DNA of 64,000 nt from DATMNI01 sp035570275 (lineage in GTDB: Bacteria > Acidobacteriota > Terriglobia > Bryobacterales > Bryobacteraceae), in the NCBI GenBank assembly GCA_035570275.1, contig DATMNI010000182.1, positions 1 to 64,000 of the forward strand. The letters are read 5' to 3'. The translations under genes were made by a program, and so were the position numbers. Positions 1-8,816 of the stretch are shown piece by piece; position 1 is the stretch's first letter, and each line of letters starts with the position of its first letter. The notes under the pieces are model-generated. The model made no database searches, had not been told where the DNA came from, and worked only from the letters and a program-made list of their open reading frames with translations.

Positions 1-1
1 C

Positions 2-502
2 CATCCGATAGTATCGGGGGCTGGAACCTTTCAATATGGCGGCATCCTGCCTAAGGCGGGCATGTATCGTGTACTCGCGGACTATTACCCGACTAATGGA
101 ACGCCGCAACTTACCACGAAGACCATTTTCGTTCCCGGCGGAGGCTTGCGTATCCCACAGCCTGGCCCCGACCTGGCCGCGAAGCACACCGAGAACCTGG
201 ACGTGGAACTGGCGACCGATCCGGCCCAGCCGATTGCGGGTTTCAAGACCATGTTGTTCTTTCGCGTGAAGCCGGGAGAGGGCCTGGAGCAGTACCTGGG
301 GGCGTGGGGCCACATGCTGGCCGCCAGCGACGACTTGATCGACCTGATCCATACCCATCCCTTCCTGGCGGATGGGGGCCCCCAGATTCAGTTCAACGTC
401 ATTTTCCCCCGGGCGCGCACTTATAGGCTTTGGGCGCAGTTTCAGCGAAGGGGCGTGGTGAATACGGCGGTATTTACGATACCCGTGTCGGTTTTGAAAT
501 AG
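2..502 (+). CDS. C-terminal part of a secreted protein with a His-rich segment (5' end outside window)
   Basis: The frame is open from base 2 without a convincing start, so this is the last 166 or so residues of a longer protein. The visible part looks like beta-sandwich sequence. It has a conserved-looking stretch GHMLAASDDLIDLIHTHPF, with histidines spaced as in periplasmic metal-binding modules often found beside cytochromes in Acidobacteria and Deinococci. That family link comes from memory. The stop lies 10 bases before the next gene, a c-type cytochrome, so the two are probably co-transcribed and may act together in periplasmic redox or metal chemistry. The missing N-terminal part would decide the function. 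Confidence 0.6.
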   Translation, partial: HPIVSGAGTFQYGGILPKAGMYRVLADYYPTNGTPQLTTKTIFVPGGGLRIPQPGPDLAAKHTENLDVELATDPAQPIAGFKTMLFFRVKPGEGLEQYLGAWGHMLAASDDLIDLIHTHPFLADGGPQIQFNVIFPRARTYRLWAQFQRRGVVNTAVFTIPVSVLK

Positions 503-512
503 CCGTCTTGAA

Positions 513-1265
513 ATGGCCATGTCAAACTTCACTCGCAGATTCCGTCCGGCCCCGGTCATTTGGGCGATATTCTTCTCGGTTCACTCCAGCGGCCACGATG
601 TAATCACCACTCCCATCACCTTTTCGCGTGAGATCTCGCGGTTACTGTATAGCCGCTGCGCGGTATGTCATCGGCAGGGCGGCAGCGCCTTCGGGCTGCT
701 GACCTATGCGGAAGCGCGGCCCTGGGCCAAGGCAATTAAGGACGAAGTTTTGGAGCGGCGGATGCCGCCCTGGGGCGCGGTGAAAGGATTCGGAGAGTTC
801 CAGGACGATCGCGGGCTCACGCAGGAGCAACTGGAACTGATTGCGGACTGGGTGGAGGGCGGCGCTCCGGAGGGCGACTCCAAGTACTTACCGAAGGCGC
901 CCGAATTCGAGGCGGGGAGCGGCGGGGGCCCGGCTGATTCCAGGAAAGCCGGCGCGGGCGGCATTCCGGTGGACGGTGAGATGACCCTGAAGGCCGCGGT
1001 CACGGTGTCTGGTGTCCGTGCGAGGGACGTTCCCGACGGCTCGTCCTTCATGGCCGTCGCCGAGCGTCCCGACGGCACGGTCGAGCCTTTGGTGTGGATC
1101 TATAACTACAAGCCGCGGTTCGACCACCCGTATTGGTACAGCGCGCCGTTGCATTTTCCGGCGGGCACTAAATTCGAAATTGCGCCACGGGGGGCCGGCA
1201 GTATCGCTCTGCTGATGCGGAATCCCGCGCCGCGAAACCGGCCGCCTGCCCATCGCTCACATTGA
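513..1265 (+). CDS. Monohaem c-type cytochrome, secreted
   Basis: Predicted 250-residue exported protein. The N-terminus (about residues 12-28) is hydrophobic and could be a signal sequence. A single haem-binding motif CAVCH (Cys49, Cys52, His53) is followed by ERRMPPW, with Met as the likely distal ligand, and by QEQLELIADWVEGGAP, the usual C-terminal helix of the planctomycete/acidobacterial cytochrome family. The last 80 or so residues (VWIYNYKPRFDHPYWY) resemble the beta domain that follows such cytochromes in ascorbate-dependent-monooxygenase-like proteins. ATG codons at 513 and 519 are both possible starts. It lies just downstream of a putative metal-binding secreted protein, which suggests a periplasmic electron-transfer pair. 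Confidence 0.75.
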   Translation: MAMSNFTRRFRPAPVIWAIFFSVHSSGHDVITTPITFSREISRLLYSRCAVCHRQGGSAFGLLTYAEARPWAKAIKDEVLERRMPPWGAVKGFGEFQDDRGLTQEQLELIADWVEGGAPEGDSKYLPKAPEFEAGSGGGPADSRKAGAGGIPVDGEMTLKAAVTVSGVRARDVPDGSSFMAVAERPDGTVEPLVWIYNYKPRFDHPYWYSAPLHFPAGTKFEIAPRGAGSIALLMRNPAPRNRPPAHRSH

Positions 1266-1298
1266 AACCGGTATTGCCTGAAGCCGGGGCATTCGCGC

Positions 1299-1976
1299 TC
1301 AGAACGTGATTCCCAGCAGAAACTCCGCCTGGTTCTGATTGCTCGACAGCAGCCCGTTGGCGTCGAGGAAGTGCCTGGCGCCCCAGCGCGTGTAGCGGAT
1401 CTCGGGGGAGATGCGAACCACCAGCGCCTTCACGCTGATGCCGGCGCCCAGTACGAATCCGCGGCTGGTGCTGTTGGCCAATTCCGGCGGGTTCCCACTG
1501 CTGCTCCGGCTGGTGATGCCGGCCACGGTGCTGGTGACGGCCTGCGTCAGGCCGCTGAGCGTGTCCCAGGCGACGCCGCCATCCACGTACGGATGGATGA
1601 TTTTTCCCGGGAAACGGTACTTCGCCAGAAGCGGGAACTCCCAGGCATTGGCAGTGGTGCTGGAGTTGAGGAAGGCAGTAGTAATGCCGGTAGTGCCGCC
1701 CGACCCCGTGTAGCTGAAGTGCCGGTACAGGATATCGATTTCGACTCCCAGGCCGAAGGGCAGCCTGAGTTCCGCGGTGGGGCCGACGATGTATCGATTG
1801 GTATTGCTGGCGAAGCTGAAGTTGCCGCTCTGGGCCGTGTTCAGGAAATCGGTCATCGGCAGGCCGCCCTTCAGGCCGAACGAGAACGGCTGGGCATTGG
1901 CGGAAGCGGCGCCGAGCAACACGCCCATTAATAGGCTGGGTAATAAGCCGGGAAATGACGGGAACAGTGGTCTCAT
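1299..1976 (-). CDS. Outer-membrane beta-barrel protein
   Basis: Predicted 225-residue protein starting at the internal ATG (MRPLFPSF) so that the hydrophobic signal peptide ending in ASANA is at the N-terminus; an upstream ATG at 1994 adds six residues. The mature part alternates short amphipathic strands (FSFGLKGGLP, AELRLPFGLGVEIDILY) and ends LLGITF, a terminal aromatic residue typical of BamA-inserted barrels. Its size fits an eight-stranded OmpW/OmpA-type barrel. It lies downstream of and co-directional with lptB, so it may be the last gene of that envelope-assembly group. Substrate or role cannot be read from sequence. Confidence 0.65.
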   Translation of the reverse strand: MRPLFPSFPGLLPSLLMGVLLGAASANAQPFSFGLKGGLPMTDFLNTAQSGNFSFASNTNRYIVGPTAELRLPFGLGVEIDILYRHFSYTGSGGTTGITTAFLNSSTTANAWEFPLLAKYRFPGKIIHPYVDGGVAWDTLSGLTQAVTSTVAGITSRSSSGNPPELANSTSRGFVLGAGISVKALVVRISPEIRYTRWGARHFLDANGLLSSNQNQAEFLLGITF

Positions 1977-2039
1977 GATGATGGTTACGCCCATCGGGGC
2001 CCCGCGGTTTCGACGCTGCGGAAAACCGGGCGCGAATCC

Positions 2040-2789
2040 TCACACTCGCAGCGTAAACGATTCGCCCAGGTAAATGCGGCGGACCTCGGGATCGCGCGCC
2101 AGCGCCTCCGGACTGCCCGCCCGGAAGATGCGTCCCCGGTCCATAATGTAGGCCCGGTCGGTGACGGCCAGGGTCTCGCTGACGTTGTGATCCGTAACCA
2201 GGATTCCGATGCCGGAGCGCTTGAGGTCGAAAATGATACGCTGCAGTTCCAGCACCTGGATGGGGTCGATTCCCGAAAATGGCTCGTCCAGCAGCAGGAA
2301 GCTGGGATTGATGACCAGCGAGCGGGCGATTTCAACCCGGCGCCGCTCGCCGCCGGAAAGCATGTAGCCCTGGCTGCGGCGGACCTGTTCGAGCCCCAGT
2401 TGCTCCAGCAGGCGCTCCATGTTTTCGCGGCGCTCGCGGGCGCGGATGGGCAGCGTTTCCAGGATGGCCAACAGGTTTTCTTCCACCGTGAGTTTGCGGA
2501 AGACCGAGGCTTCCTGCGGCAGGTAGCTGATGCCGCGGCGGGCGCGCTGATACATGGGCAGGTTGGTGATGTCCTGTTCGTCCAGCAGAATGCGGCCGGA
2601 ATCGGGCGTGATCAGCCCGACGATGATGTAGAACGAAGTGGTCTTGCCGGCGCCGTTGGGGCCCAGCAGGCCGACGACTTCGCCCTGCTGCACGAAGACC
2701 GTGACATCATCCACGACACGGCGGCCGCGGTAAGTCTTCGAGATTCTCCCCGTTTCGAGTTTGCTCACGGGTTTGGCGCCGTCCACCAT
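2040..2789 (-). CDS. lptB: LPS export ABC transporter ATP-binding protein LptB
   Basis: Predicted 249-residue ATPase of the LptB2FGC complex, which extracts lipopolysaccharide from the inner membrane. Walker A is GPNGAGKTT (residues 43-51), the ABC signature is LSGGERRRVEIARSL, Walker B is LLLDEPFSGID, and the switch region contains TDHNVSETL. The length is close to the usual 240 or so residues; the first 12 residues extend beyond most LptB starts. It begins five bases after the stop of the LptC-LptA fusion gene, so the pair is an operon and the context agrees with the assignment. No lptF or lptG is in the window. Confidence 0.93.
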   Translation of the reverse strand: MVDGAKPVSKLETGRISKTYRGRRVVDDVTVFVQQGEVVGLLGPNGAGKTTSFYIIVGLITPDSGRILLDEQDITNLPMYQRARRGISYLPQEASVFRKLTVEENLLAILETLPIRARERRENMERLLEQLGLEQVRRSQGYMLSGGERRRVEIARSLVINPSFLLLDEPFSGIDPIQVLELQRIIFDLKRSGIGILVTDHNVSETLAVTDRAYIMDRGRIFRAGSPEALARDPEVRRIYLGESFTLRV

Positions 2790-2794
2790 GCCTT

Positions 2795-5290
2795 CTATTC
2801 CTTCTTCGAACTCTTGGAGCTCGTAGAGCTCTGGGGGCTCGCAGAGCTCTTGGAACTCTTAGAGCGGACGATGCGATTGTTGGCCGGCTCGTTGGGGGCG
2901 CCTATTACCAGCAGCCTATCATCGTTGACCAGGTAGGTCAATTCAGTGCCTTCGGAAGTGCTGGGCTTGGCGCCGCTCTTCGGCGTCATCACCATTTTCG
3001 CCCTGGGCGCGCGCAACACAATCTTCTGATCCTCCGTGTAGAACTCGGCATGGTCTCCCGTGCCGCTGCGGTCGGCATCCTTGGACGATTGCAGGATCTC
3101 CACCGCGTCTTCGGCGAAGGCCTTTTCCAGGCGCGAGTCACTACCCGATTCGGCCAGGAAGGCGCGTACTTCTTTGGCCTTCACCTGTAGGCCGGGCCGG
3201 TTGAGCAGCACCCCGCCGGTGTAGACGGCGAGGCGGTTCTCTTCGGTGTAAACCAGGTGGGCCGCGCGGACCACGGTCAGCACGGGCGCGGCCGCAGGCG
3301 AGCCAACTGGGGCAGCAGGCGAACCGGCCGGCGCCGCCGTCGAGCCGGCCGGGGCCGCGGGCGAACGGGCCGGGGCAGCAGGCGAACCGGCCGGGGCCGC
3401 GGGCGATGCCGCGCCATTCTTCGGCTCGTCCTTAGGCTGCTCCCAGAGGTTGGTGACCACGTTCTTGTCGGCCATCAGCGTGCGCTTCTGGCGGTCCAGA
3501 TCGACCGTTTCCGCCTGAATGCGGTTGGCGCCCTGCCACATGGTGACCGTGCCCTCATAGTGAATGGTGTGGTTCTGGTTGCGCGAGTCCATCTTGCGCG
3601 CCATCGCCTGCAGGGGTTCGTCGCCGGACAGCATCTCGGAGTTCTTCTTCTGGTCCTTTTCCGGGAGGCGGCTCGATTTGACGGAGCCTTCGGCGCTGAA
3701 ATCGCCGGTGCGCTCATCCAGGCGGATGCGGTCGGCCGAAGTGGAGCCGGTGGCGTCGGACATGCGCGCATTGGTGTCGAGCACGATGACGTTCTGGTCG
3801 GAATCGAGCGTGGCTTTGACGGCACGGGCCTTGCGGTCGCCTTCGTCGTAGGCGAAATCGCCGGACTGTTCCATGTCAGCCATCTGGCCGGTCTTGGGGT
3901 CGAAGCGGGCATGCAGTTCGCGGCTGGTGGTGACGGCGACCGTGCGGTTGCGCTTGCGCTGGTCCGCCGTGGGGTCGGTGGTGGTCTTGACGTCTTTGGC
4001 GGCGAAAGACTCGATGCGGTTCTGCGGCCCGTAGGTGATCACCATGTCCTTGCCGTCCAGCGTGCGGTGATGTTGCAGCGGCAGGTTGGGGATGAACTCC
4101 AGGTTGGCCCGAAGGTCGGCCGGCAGGTTGCCCGGAGCCTTGGTGACCACACTGGCGATTTCCCTCCCGCCGGGGCGCATCTGCATGTCGATTGCTTCGC
4201 TGCGCAGAATGTGGGTTTCGCCGAGCTGGCGGCCGGGCGTGGGCAGGGGTTTCGAGGTAACCACTCCGTTGCCGGTGGCGTTGACTTGGGAGAGCACCCG
4301 GTCGGTGCTTTCCGTTTCGGCGCCGGTGTCGCCTTGCAGCTCGAAGGTCAAATCCACGCGATTTGCCGCCACGTTGGTTTCCGAGGTTTCGCCGGTGGAG
4401 GTCAGTTGGGCATTGTTTTGGCCGACGATTTTCTGCACCTTGCCGTTGTCGTCAAAGTCCACGTAGAGTTCGTCGGCGGCATACCGCAGCTTGCGGTTGG
4501 GATAATCGTCGGTTCCGTGGGCATGCGTGGCCTCAACCCGCCGGATCTTGCGATTATCCAGGTGCAAGACCGCGTCGTTGCCTTCGATGATGGTGTTTTC
4601 GCGGGTCATACGGCCCCAGGGCTTGAGCCAGATTTCGGAAGTGGCCTCATGGTATGAGAGCGTCGCAGACTCGATTTTCATCGGCTTGGCGTTGGGGCCG
4701 ACCGGCTGCCAGTCCACCTCCGCATCGTGCTTCAGGAGCAGTTCGTGAGTGGCCGGATCATAGTAAGCGCCGGTGGATTTGCCAGTGCCGCTCTGGAAGG
4801 TAAAGCTGGAGGCGCGCTCCGTATCGGCCTGGTTGGACACGGTGTCGAAGGTGACGCCGGAGGACTTGATGCTCACCAGTTGGCGTTCGGCCTGGCCTTC
4901 CACCGGAACCCCGATGGTGATTTCCACCTCGCCTTCCGAATAAAGGTGATGGGCGTCGGCGGAGAATGAGGCGGCGGCGCTCTTCACCAGGTCGTACTTA
5001 TCGCTGTCCTTGTTGTAAAGCTTCATGGTGACGTGCGTGAGATCGACGCGCGAGGAATCCTTCACCTGCTGCATGGATTCGGCGTCGATATCGGCCATGA
5101 TGCGGCCGGTCTTGTGGTCCTTGTCGCGGTATTGCCAGTGCATGGCAGACGCATTCAGGTCGATCGACAGGGCATCGGGTTTCGGAATCGCCTGATCCCG
5201 TTGTGTCTTTTTGGAAGCTCGATACTTGACGGCGACACCGCCGAGGATCGCGGCAATGGCCACCAGCAAAAGCCAGCGCGTGCCTCGCAT
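2795..5290 (-). CDS. LptC-LptA (OstA-like) fusion protein, LPS transport
   Basis: Predicted 831-residue inner-membrane-anchored periplasmic protein. The start chosen is ATG 5290, directly before a transmembrane helix (RWLLLVAIAAILGGVAV). The frame remains open 47 codons further upstream, but that extension looks non-coding. Residues about 1-200 resemble LptC. Several OstA/LptA-like beta-jellyroll stretches follow. A Pro/Ala/Gly linker built of PAAPAGS-type units lies at about residues 627-667, and a final OstA-like domain contains LTYLVNDDRLLVIGAP. The tail is Ser/Lys-rich. Normal LptC and LptA are each about 190 residues, so this is a much enlarged periplasmic bridge component. It is followed by lptB after five bases. 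Confidence 0.8.
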   Translation of the reverse strand: MRGTRWLLLVAIAAILGGVAVKYRASKKTQRDQAIPKPDALSIDLNASAMHWQYRDKDHKTGRIMADIDAESMQQVKDSSRVDLTHVTMKLYNKDSDKYDLVKSAAASFSADAHHLYSEGEVEITIGVPVEGQAERQLVSIKSSGVTFDTVSNQADTERASSFTFQSGTGKSTGAYYDPATHELLLKHDAEVDWQPVGPNAKPMKIESATLSYHEATSEIWLKPWGRMTRENTIIEGNDAVLHLDNRKIRRVEATHAHGTDDYPNRKLRYAADELYVDFDDNGKVQKIVGQNNAQLTSTGETSETNVAANRVDLTFELQGDTGAETESTDRVLSQVNATGNGVVTSKPLPTPGRQLGETHILRSEAIDMQMRPGGREIASVVTKAPGNLPADLRANLEFIPNLPLQHHRTLDGKDMVITYGPQNRIESFAAKDVKTTTDPTADQRKRNRTVAVTTSRELHARFDPKTGQMADMEQSGDFAYDEGDRKARAVKATLDSDQNVIVLDTNARMSDATGSTSADRIRLDERTGDFSAEGSVKSSRLPEKDQKKNSEMLSGDEPLQAMARKMDSRNQNHTIHYEGTVTMWQGANRIQAETVDLDRQKRTLMADKNVVTNLWEQPKDEPKNGAASPAAPAGSPAAPARSPAAPAGSTAAPAGSPAAPVGSPAAAPVLTVVRAAHLVYTEENRLAVYTGGVLLNRPGLQVKAKEVRAFLAESGSDSRLEKAFAEDAVEILQSSKDADRSGTGDHAEFYTEDQKIVLRAPRAKMVMTPKSGAKPSTSEGTELTYLVNDDRLLVIGAPNEPANNRIVRSKSSKSSASPQSSTSSKSSKKE
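3290..3420 (-). repeat. Tandem GC-rich repeat encoding a Pro-Ala-Gly linker
   Basis: Within the lptCA-like gene, a roughly 15-base unit encoding variants of GSPAAPA recurs about seven times and forms a flexible linker before the last OstA-like domain. Such repeats are prone to length change by slippage. Confidence 0.7.
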
Positions 5291-5560
5291 GGGGATACTA
5301 CCAATATAACCCGCCTGAGTTCCCACTTCCTTGTCCGACGCGGCCTGCCAGGCTTCCGTTACGCTGGGTTTCGCGCCAAACCGGCACTGCCACCAATGCG
5401 TTACGGCGAAAACGCGAACGCGCAAGTCCATCCAGCGTTAAACGGCGGGTATGAACCTGACTGCGTTCGACCGGACCAGAAGACCTATGACGCGGTTGAG
5501 CGATGCCGGGAACAAACCGGGAACATATTAGCGAGGCGGCGGCTATGCGGGTGACTTAGC

Positions 5561-5659
5561 ACACCGTTTCATAAATACAGTCGCGTATTTCGACGAAACC
5601 GCTCCCTAACGGTCGCGGCTCTGATCGGAGCCGCGCGCGTTAGCAAGCGGTTTGCCGAT
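5561..5659. repeat. 99-bp palindromic dispersed repeat, copy 1
   Basis: Ninety-nine bases, 96 of them identical to 48960-49058. The core folds on itself: AAACCGCT pairs with AGCGGTTT around an inner GCGGCTC-tgatc-GGAGCCGC hairpin. The repeat begins ACACCGTTTCAT and abuts the 3' end of the ADOP gene. It has no coding capacity. This looks like a REP- or MITE-like mobile palindrome. Confidence 0.8.
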
Positions 5660-5664
5660 GCAAG

Positions 5665-8298
5665 TCACTCGGCGCGCAGCGAGACGTTGGGTTCGATACG
5701 GGTTGTCCGCCACGCCGGAACGCCCGCGGCGGCCAGAGAAACCAAGGCGACCAAGGCGACTACGCCAGTCAGCGTCACACCATCGAAGGGATTGACATTG
5801 TAGAGAAGCTGCCGGATGGCGCCCGTGACCGCCGAGGCGCCAGCCAACCCGAGGACTGCGCCGGCAGCGGCCAAAACCGCGCCCTCGCGTACCACCATGG
5901 CGATGATGGCGCGCACGGTGGAACCCAAGGCCAGGCGAATTCCGAACTCGGGGGTGCGTTGAGCGATGAGGTACGCGAGTGTGCCGTAGAGCCCGACGGC
6001 GGCAAGCAACACGGACGTTACGGCGAAGGCGGCGAGCACCCACATGGTGAAGCGCGTATCGCCGATGGAATCCGTGACGTAGCCGCTCATGGGGCGAATG
6101 TCGAACGCCGCGCGGCCAGTGTGCGACGCATCCACCGCGCTGCGTATGGCTGGTCCCAGCGATGCCGCCGTTTCCCGCGTCTTCACCACGAGCGACATCT
6201 CAACCGGGTAAAGATGGTACGGGATGAGGAAATGCGGGATGTTCTCATCGCGCACGCGGGTGGCGCGCACGGGCGCGGTGACGCCGACGATTTCGAGTTC
6301 CTCCCGGGGGCCCCTCTCGATCACAAGGCGCTTGCCAATGGCGCCTTCCGGCCAGAGCCGCCGCGCCAGGCGCTCATCCACGATGGCGACAGGGCGGCCG
6401 GCGGCGATATCTTCGGCGGTGAAATCGCGGCCGGCGAGCAGCGGCGTGCCCACCAGCTCCAGATATCCGTATATGACGGTCTGTTGCGTGGCAAGAATGC
6501 CGGGGACGCCGGGCCGGTCGGCGCGAGCTACGCGCCTGGTGGTTTGCGCGGGGGCGAGCGGCAGCGGGCTGGCGGCGCTCACGGATTCCACTCCGGGCAG
6601 CGCGCGGACGCGTTGGAGGATTTCGCGGTGCAGCGCCCAACGCTGGCCGGTGGCCGGATACATGCGAAAGCTGATGGGGAGCCTGGCGGTGAGTACGTGA
6701 GTGGGATCGAAGCCGATGGGCGCATGCACGAGGTTCAGGAACGAGCGGACCATCAGGCCGCCGGAGACCAGGGGCACAATGGAGAGCGCCACTTCCGCTA
6801 TCACCAGCGCCCGCTGCAAGCGGCGCATCCCGGATGCGGGGGTCTCGCAGCGACCGGCGCGCAAGGGGTCGCTCATCCGGCCGGAGGCCAGGCGCCACGC
6901 GGGCAGCAGACCGAACAGCAGGGTGGTGGCCGCGGATAGCACCAACGCGAACAGCGTGACGGAGCCGTCCATGGCAATTCTGGATTGCATGGGGAGGTGG
7001 ACGTTGCCCAGCTTCGCGATGGCATCCAGGCCGAGGCGGGCGAGGAGCAGACCGGCTCCGCCGGCGGCTAGCGCGAGGACCAGGCTCTCCGTCAGCAACT
7101 GCCGGATGAGCCGGCCGCGGCCGGCCCCGAGTGCCCGCCGGATCGCGAGTTCGCGCCGGCGGCCGGCTCCGCGGGCGAGCATGAGGTTGGCTACGTTGAC
7201 ACAGGCGATGAGGAGCACGAAGCCCACGGCGCAGGCGAGAAGGAACAAGGCCGGACGCGCTTCGCGGGTCATCTCATCGTGCAGCCGGCGGGCGGTGAGA
7301 CGCAGTTTGCCATCGGGGTAGGTCTCGGGATGGAGCCTGACGAACTGTGCGGCCAGGGATTGGAGCTCGGCGTTCGCCTGGGCGAGCGTGGCGCCGCGCT
7401 TGAGCCGCGCCGCAATGGGGAACCAGCGGTATTTGCGGGAGTCTCCGATGCCTGTGGAGAACCAGAGGTCGATCTGCTCGGGTGCGTTGGCGGAGGGGGG
7501 CAGGAACAGGCGAAACCCCGGGGGGAGCACACCGGCGATCTGCAAATCCATGTTGTTGACGCGGATGCCCCGGCCCACGGCGGCGGGGTCCGCGCCGAAA
7601 CGCCGGCGCCAGAGGGCGTCGCTGATGAGGACGTTGCGGACCTGATCGACTCCCTCGTCGATTCGGGATTCGAGGAGCCGGCCGAGAGCCGGACGGACGC
7701 CGAGGAGCGGAAGGAAATCGTCGGACACGCTGGCCGCCGCCAGATGTTCCATTTCGCCATCGGAATCCAGGTTTGCGTCCACCACGCTGATCATGGAAAC
7801 GTTTTCGAGCAGGCGGCTGTCTGCCTTCAGATCGAGCACTTCGCCGGGGGCGGCGCCCGCATTGGCCACGTTGCGCGCATCCACCTGTACCATGACGATG
7901 CGATCAGGCGCGGGGTAGGGGAGCGGACGCCACAGGACGGCGCGCATCACACTGAACATTGTGAGGCAGGCGCCGATGCCGAGCGCCAGCGTGAGGACCA
8001 CCACGGCGGTGAAGCCGGGCGAACGGAGCAGCGCGCGGACGGCGCAGCGGACGTCGCGAACGGTGGTTTCGATACCGTTGCCGAGCCAGGCGCCGCGCAC
8101 CTCCTCCTTCACCAGATCCAGGCCGCCGGCTTCGAGCGCCGCCTGCCGCCGCGCTTCCGCCGGCGCCATGCCGTCCCGTATCTTGCGTTCGGCCATCTCG
8201 TCCAGGTAGGAGTTCAATTCCGCGTCCAGGTTGCTTTCGAGGAACTGACGGCGGAAGAGGTTGCCGAGGAGCCGGTTGATTTTGGCGGTCAGCCGCAT
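5665..8298 (-). CDS. MacB/FtsX-like permease, ADOP family
   Basis: Predicted 877-residue 'acidobacterial duplicated orphan permease'. The start is ATG 8298, preceded by a strong ribosome site (AAGGAG, 7 bases away); the upstream open frame is not coding. Order of parts: a short cytosolic prefix (about residues 1-60, LDAELNSYLDEMAERKIRDG), a first membrane helix (VVVLTLALGIGACLTMFSV), a MacB-type periplasmic domain, an FtsX core near residues 350-450 (LLIACVNVANLMLARGAGRR), then a second periplasmic and FtsX unit ending TEFGIRLALG-like. No ATPase gene is adjacent, as is usual for the family. Its PadR regulator starts upstream, leaving a 20-base gap. Substrate unknown. Confidence 0.88.
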   Translation of the reverse strand: MRLTAKINRLLGNLFRRQFLESNLDAELNSYLDEMAERKIRDGMAPAEARRQAALEAGGLDLVKEEVRGAWLGNGIETTVRDVRCAVRALLRSPGFTAVVVLTLALGIGACLTMFSVMRAVLWRPLPYPAPDRIVMVQVDARNVANAGAAPGEVLDLKADSRLLENVSMISVVDANLDSDGEMEHLAAASVSDDFLPLLGVRPALGRLLESRIDEGVDQVRNVLISDALWRRRFGADPAAVGRGIRVNNMDLQIAGVLPPGFRLFLPPSANAPEQIDLWFSTGIGDSRKYRWFPIAARLKRGATLAQANAELQSLAAQFVRLHPETYPDGKLRLTARRLHDEMTREARPALFLLACAVGFVLLIACVNVANLMLARGAGRRRELAIRRALGAGRGRLIRQLLTESLVLALAAGGAGLLLARLGLDAIAKLGNVHLPMQSRIAMDGSVTLFALVLSAATTLLFGLLPAWRLASGRMSDPLRAGRCETPASGMRRLQRALVIAEVALSIVPLVSGGLMVRSFLNLVHAPIGFDPTHVLTARLPISFRMYPATGQRWALHREILQRVRALPGVESVSAASPLPLAPAQTTRRVARADRPGVPGILATQQTVIYGYLELVGTPLLAGRDFTAEDIAAGRPVAIVDERLARRLWPEGAIGKRLVIERGPREELEIVGVTAPVRATRVRDENIPHFLIPYHLYPVEMSLVVKTRETAASLGPAIRSAVDASHTGRAAFDIRPMSGYVTDSIGDTRFTMWVLAAFAVTSVLLAAVGLYGTLAYLIAQRTPEFGIRLALGSTVRAIIAMVVREGAVLAAAGAVLGLAGASAVTGAIRQLLYNVNPFDGVTLTGVVALVALVSLAAAGVPAWRTTRIEPNVSLRAE

Positions 8299-8318
8299 AT
8301 GGAATCTCCTTCCCACAC

Positions 8319-8651
8319 TTACACGGATTCGAGGACCCTGTTCATCGCCTGCACGATGCGCATCCAACCGTCCTTTTCCACGGCCAGTTGGCGGCGGCCA
8401 TCGCGGGTGAGCGCATACGAGCGCACGCGGCGGCCCTCCGCGGATTCCTGCCAGTCTCCCTGGATCCAGCCCTCCTGTTCCAAGCGGTGCAAGGCTGGGA
8501 AGAGAGAGCCGGCCTTGACCTGGAAAGTTCCTTTGGTAACCTGGGCCACGCGGTCCGCGATGGCGGAGCCGTGCATCGCGCCCAGGTCGAGGGTGCGCAG
8601 GATCAAGAGGTCGAGGGTACCTTTGAGGAGCTCGGCGGGTCGTTCGGCCAT
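8319..8651 (-). CDS. PadR family transcriptional regulator
   Basis: Predicted 110-residue winged-helix regulator. The start is ATG 8651 (MAERPAELLKGTLDLLILRT), the usual PadR N-terminus; the longer open frame upstream would run through the operator and is rejected. The motif MHGSAIADRVAQ is followed by KAGSLFPALHRLEQEGWI, the recognition wing, and by YALTRDGRRQL. It lies just upstream of the ADOP permease in the same direction, so it probably controls itself and that permease. A 19-bp palindrome sits directly ahead of its start. Confidence 0.92.
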   Translation of the reverse strand: MAERPAELLKGTLDLLILRTLDLGAMHGSAIADRVAQVTKGTFQVKAGSLFPALHRLEQEGWIQGDWQESAEGRRVRSYALTRDGRRQLAVEKDGWMRIVQAMNRVLESV

Positions 8652-8665
8652 TGTTATAGGACTCC

Positions 8666-8684
8666 GATATAGAAATTCTATATC
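8666..8684. promoter_or_regulatory. Palindromic operator upstream of padR-ADOP
   Basis: Perfect inverted repeat with an odd centre (GATATAGAA-a-TTCTATATC), 15-33 bases before the PadR start on the minus strand. It contains TATAGAAT-like -10 sequence. Position and symmetry fit an autoregulatory PadR operator overlapping the promoter. That role is inferred. Confidence 0.6.
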
Positions 8685-8816
8685 AATAGACGCCGGACCG
8701 GCATTTTGGTTAGGTGGGGCCGGTACGACGCCATCGGAAGAGACCGGCCATGTCCGCGGCGCACTGGACTTGCGGCCCCACCCAAGGCACATGCGTTACG
8801 CTGGTTCTCAACGGCT

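Noticed and set aside
3257..4657. 466-residue plus-strand frame over the LptC-LptA gene
   Set aside because: Arg/Gly/His-rich complement of the real gene, no start signal.
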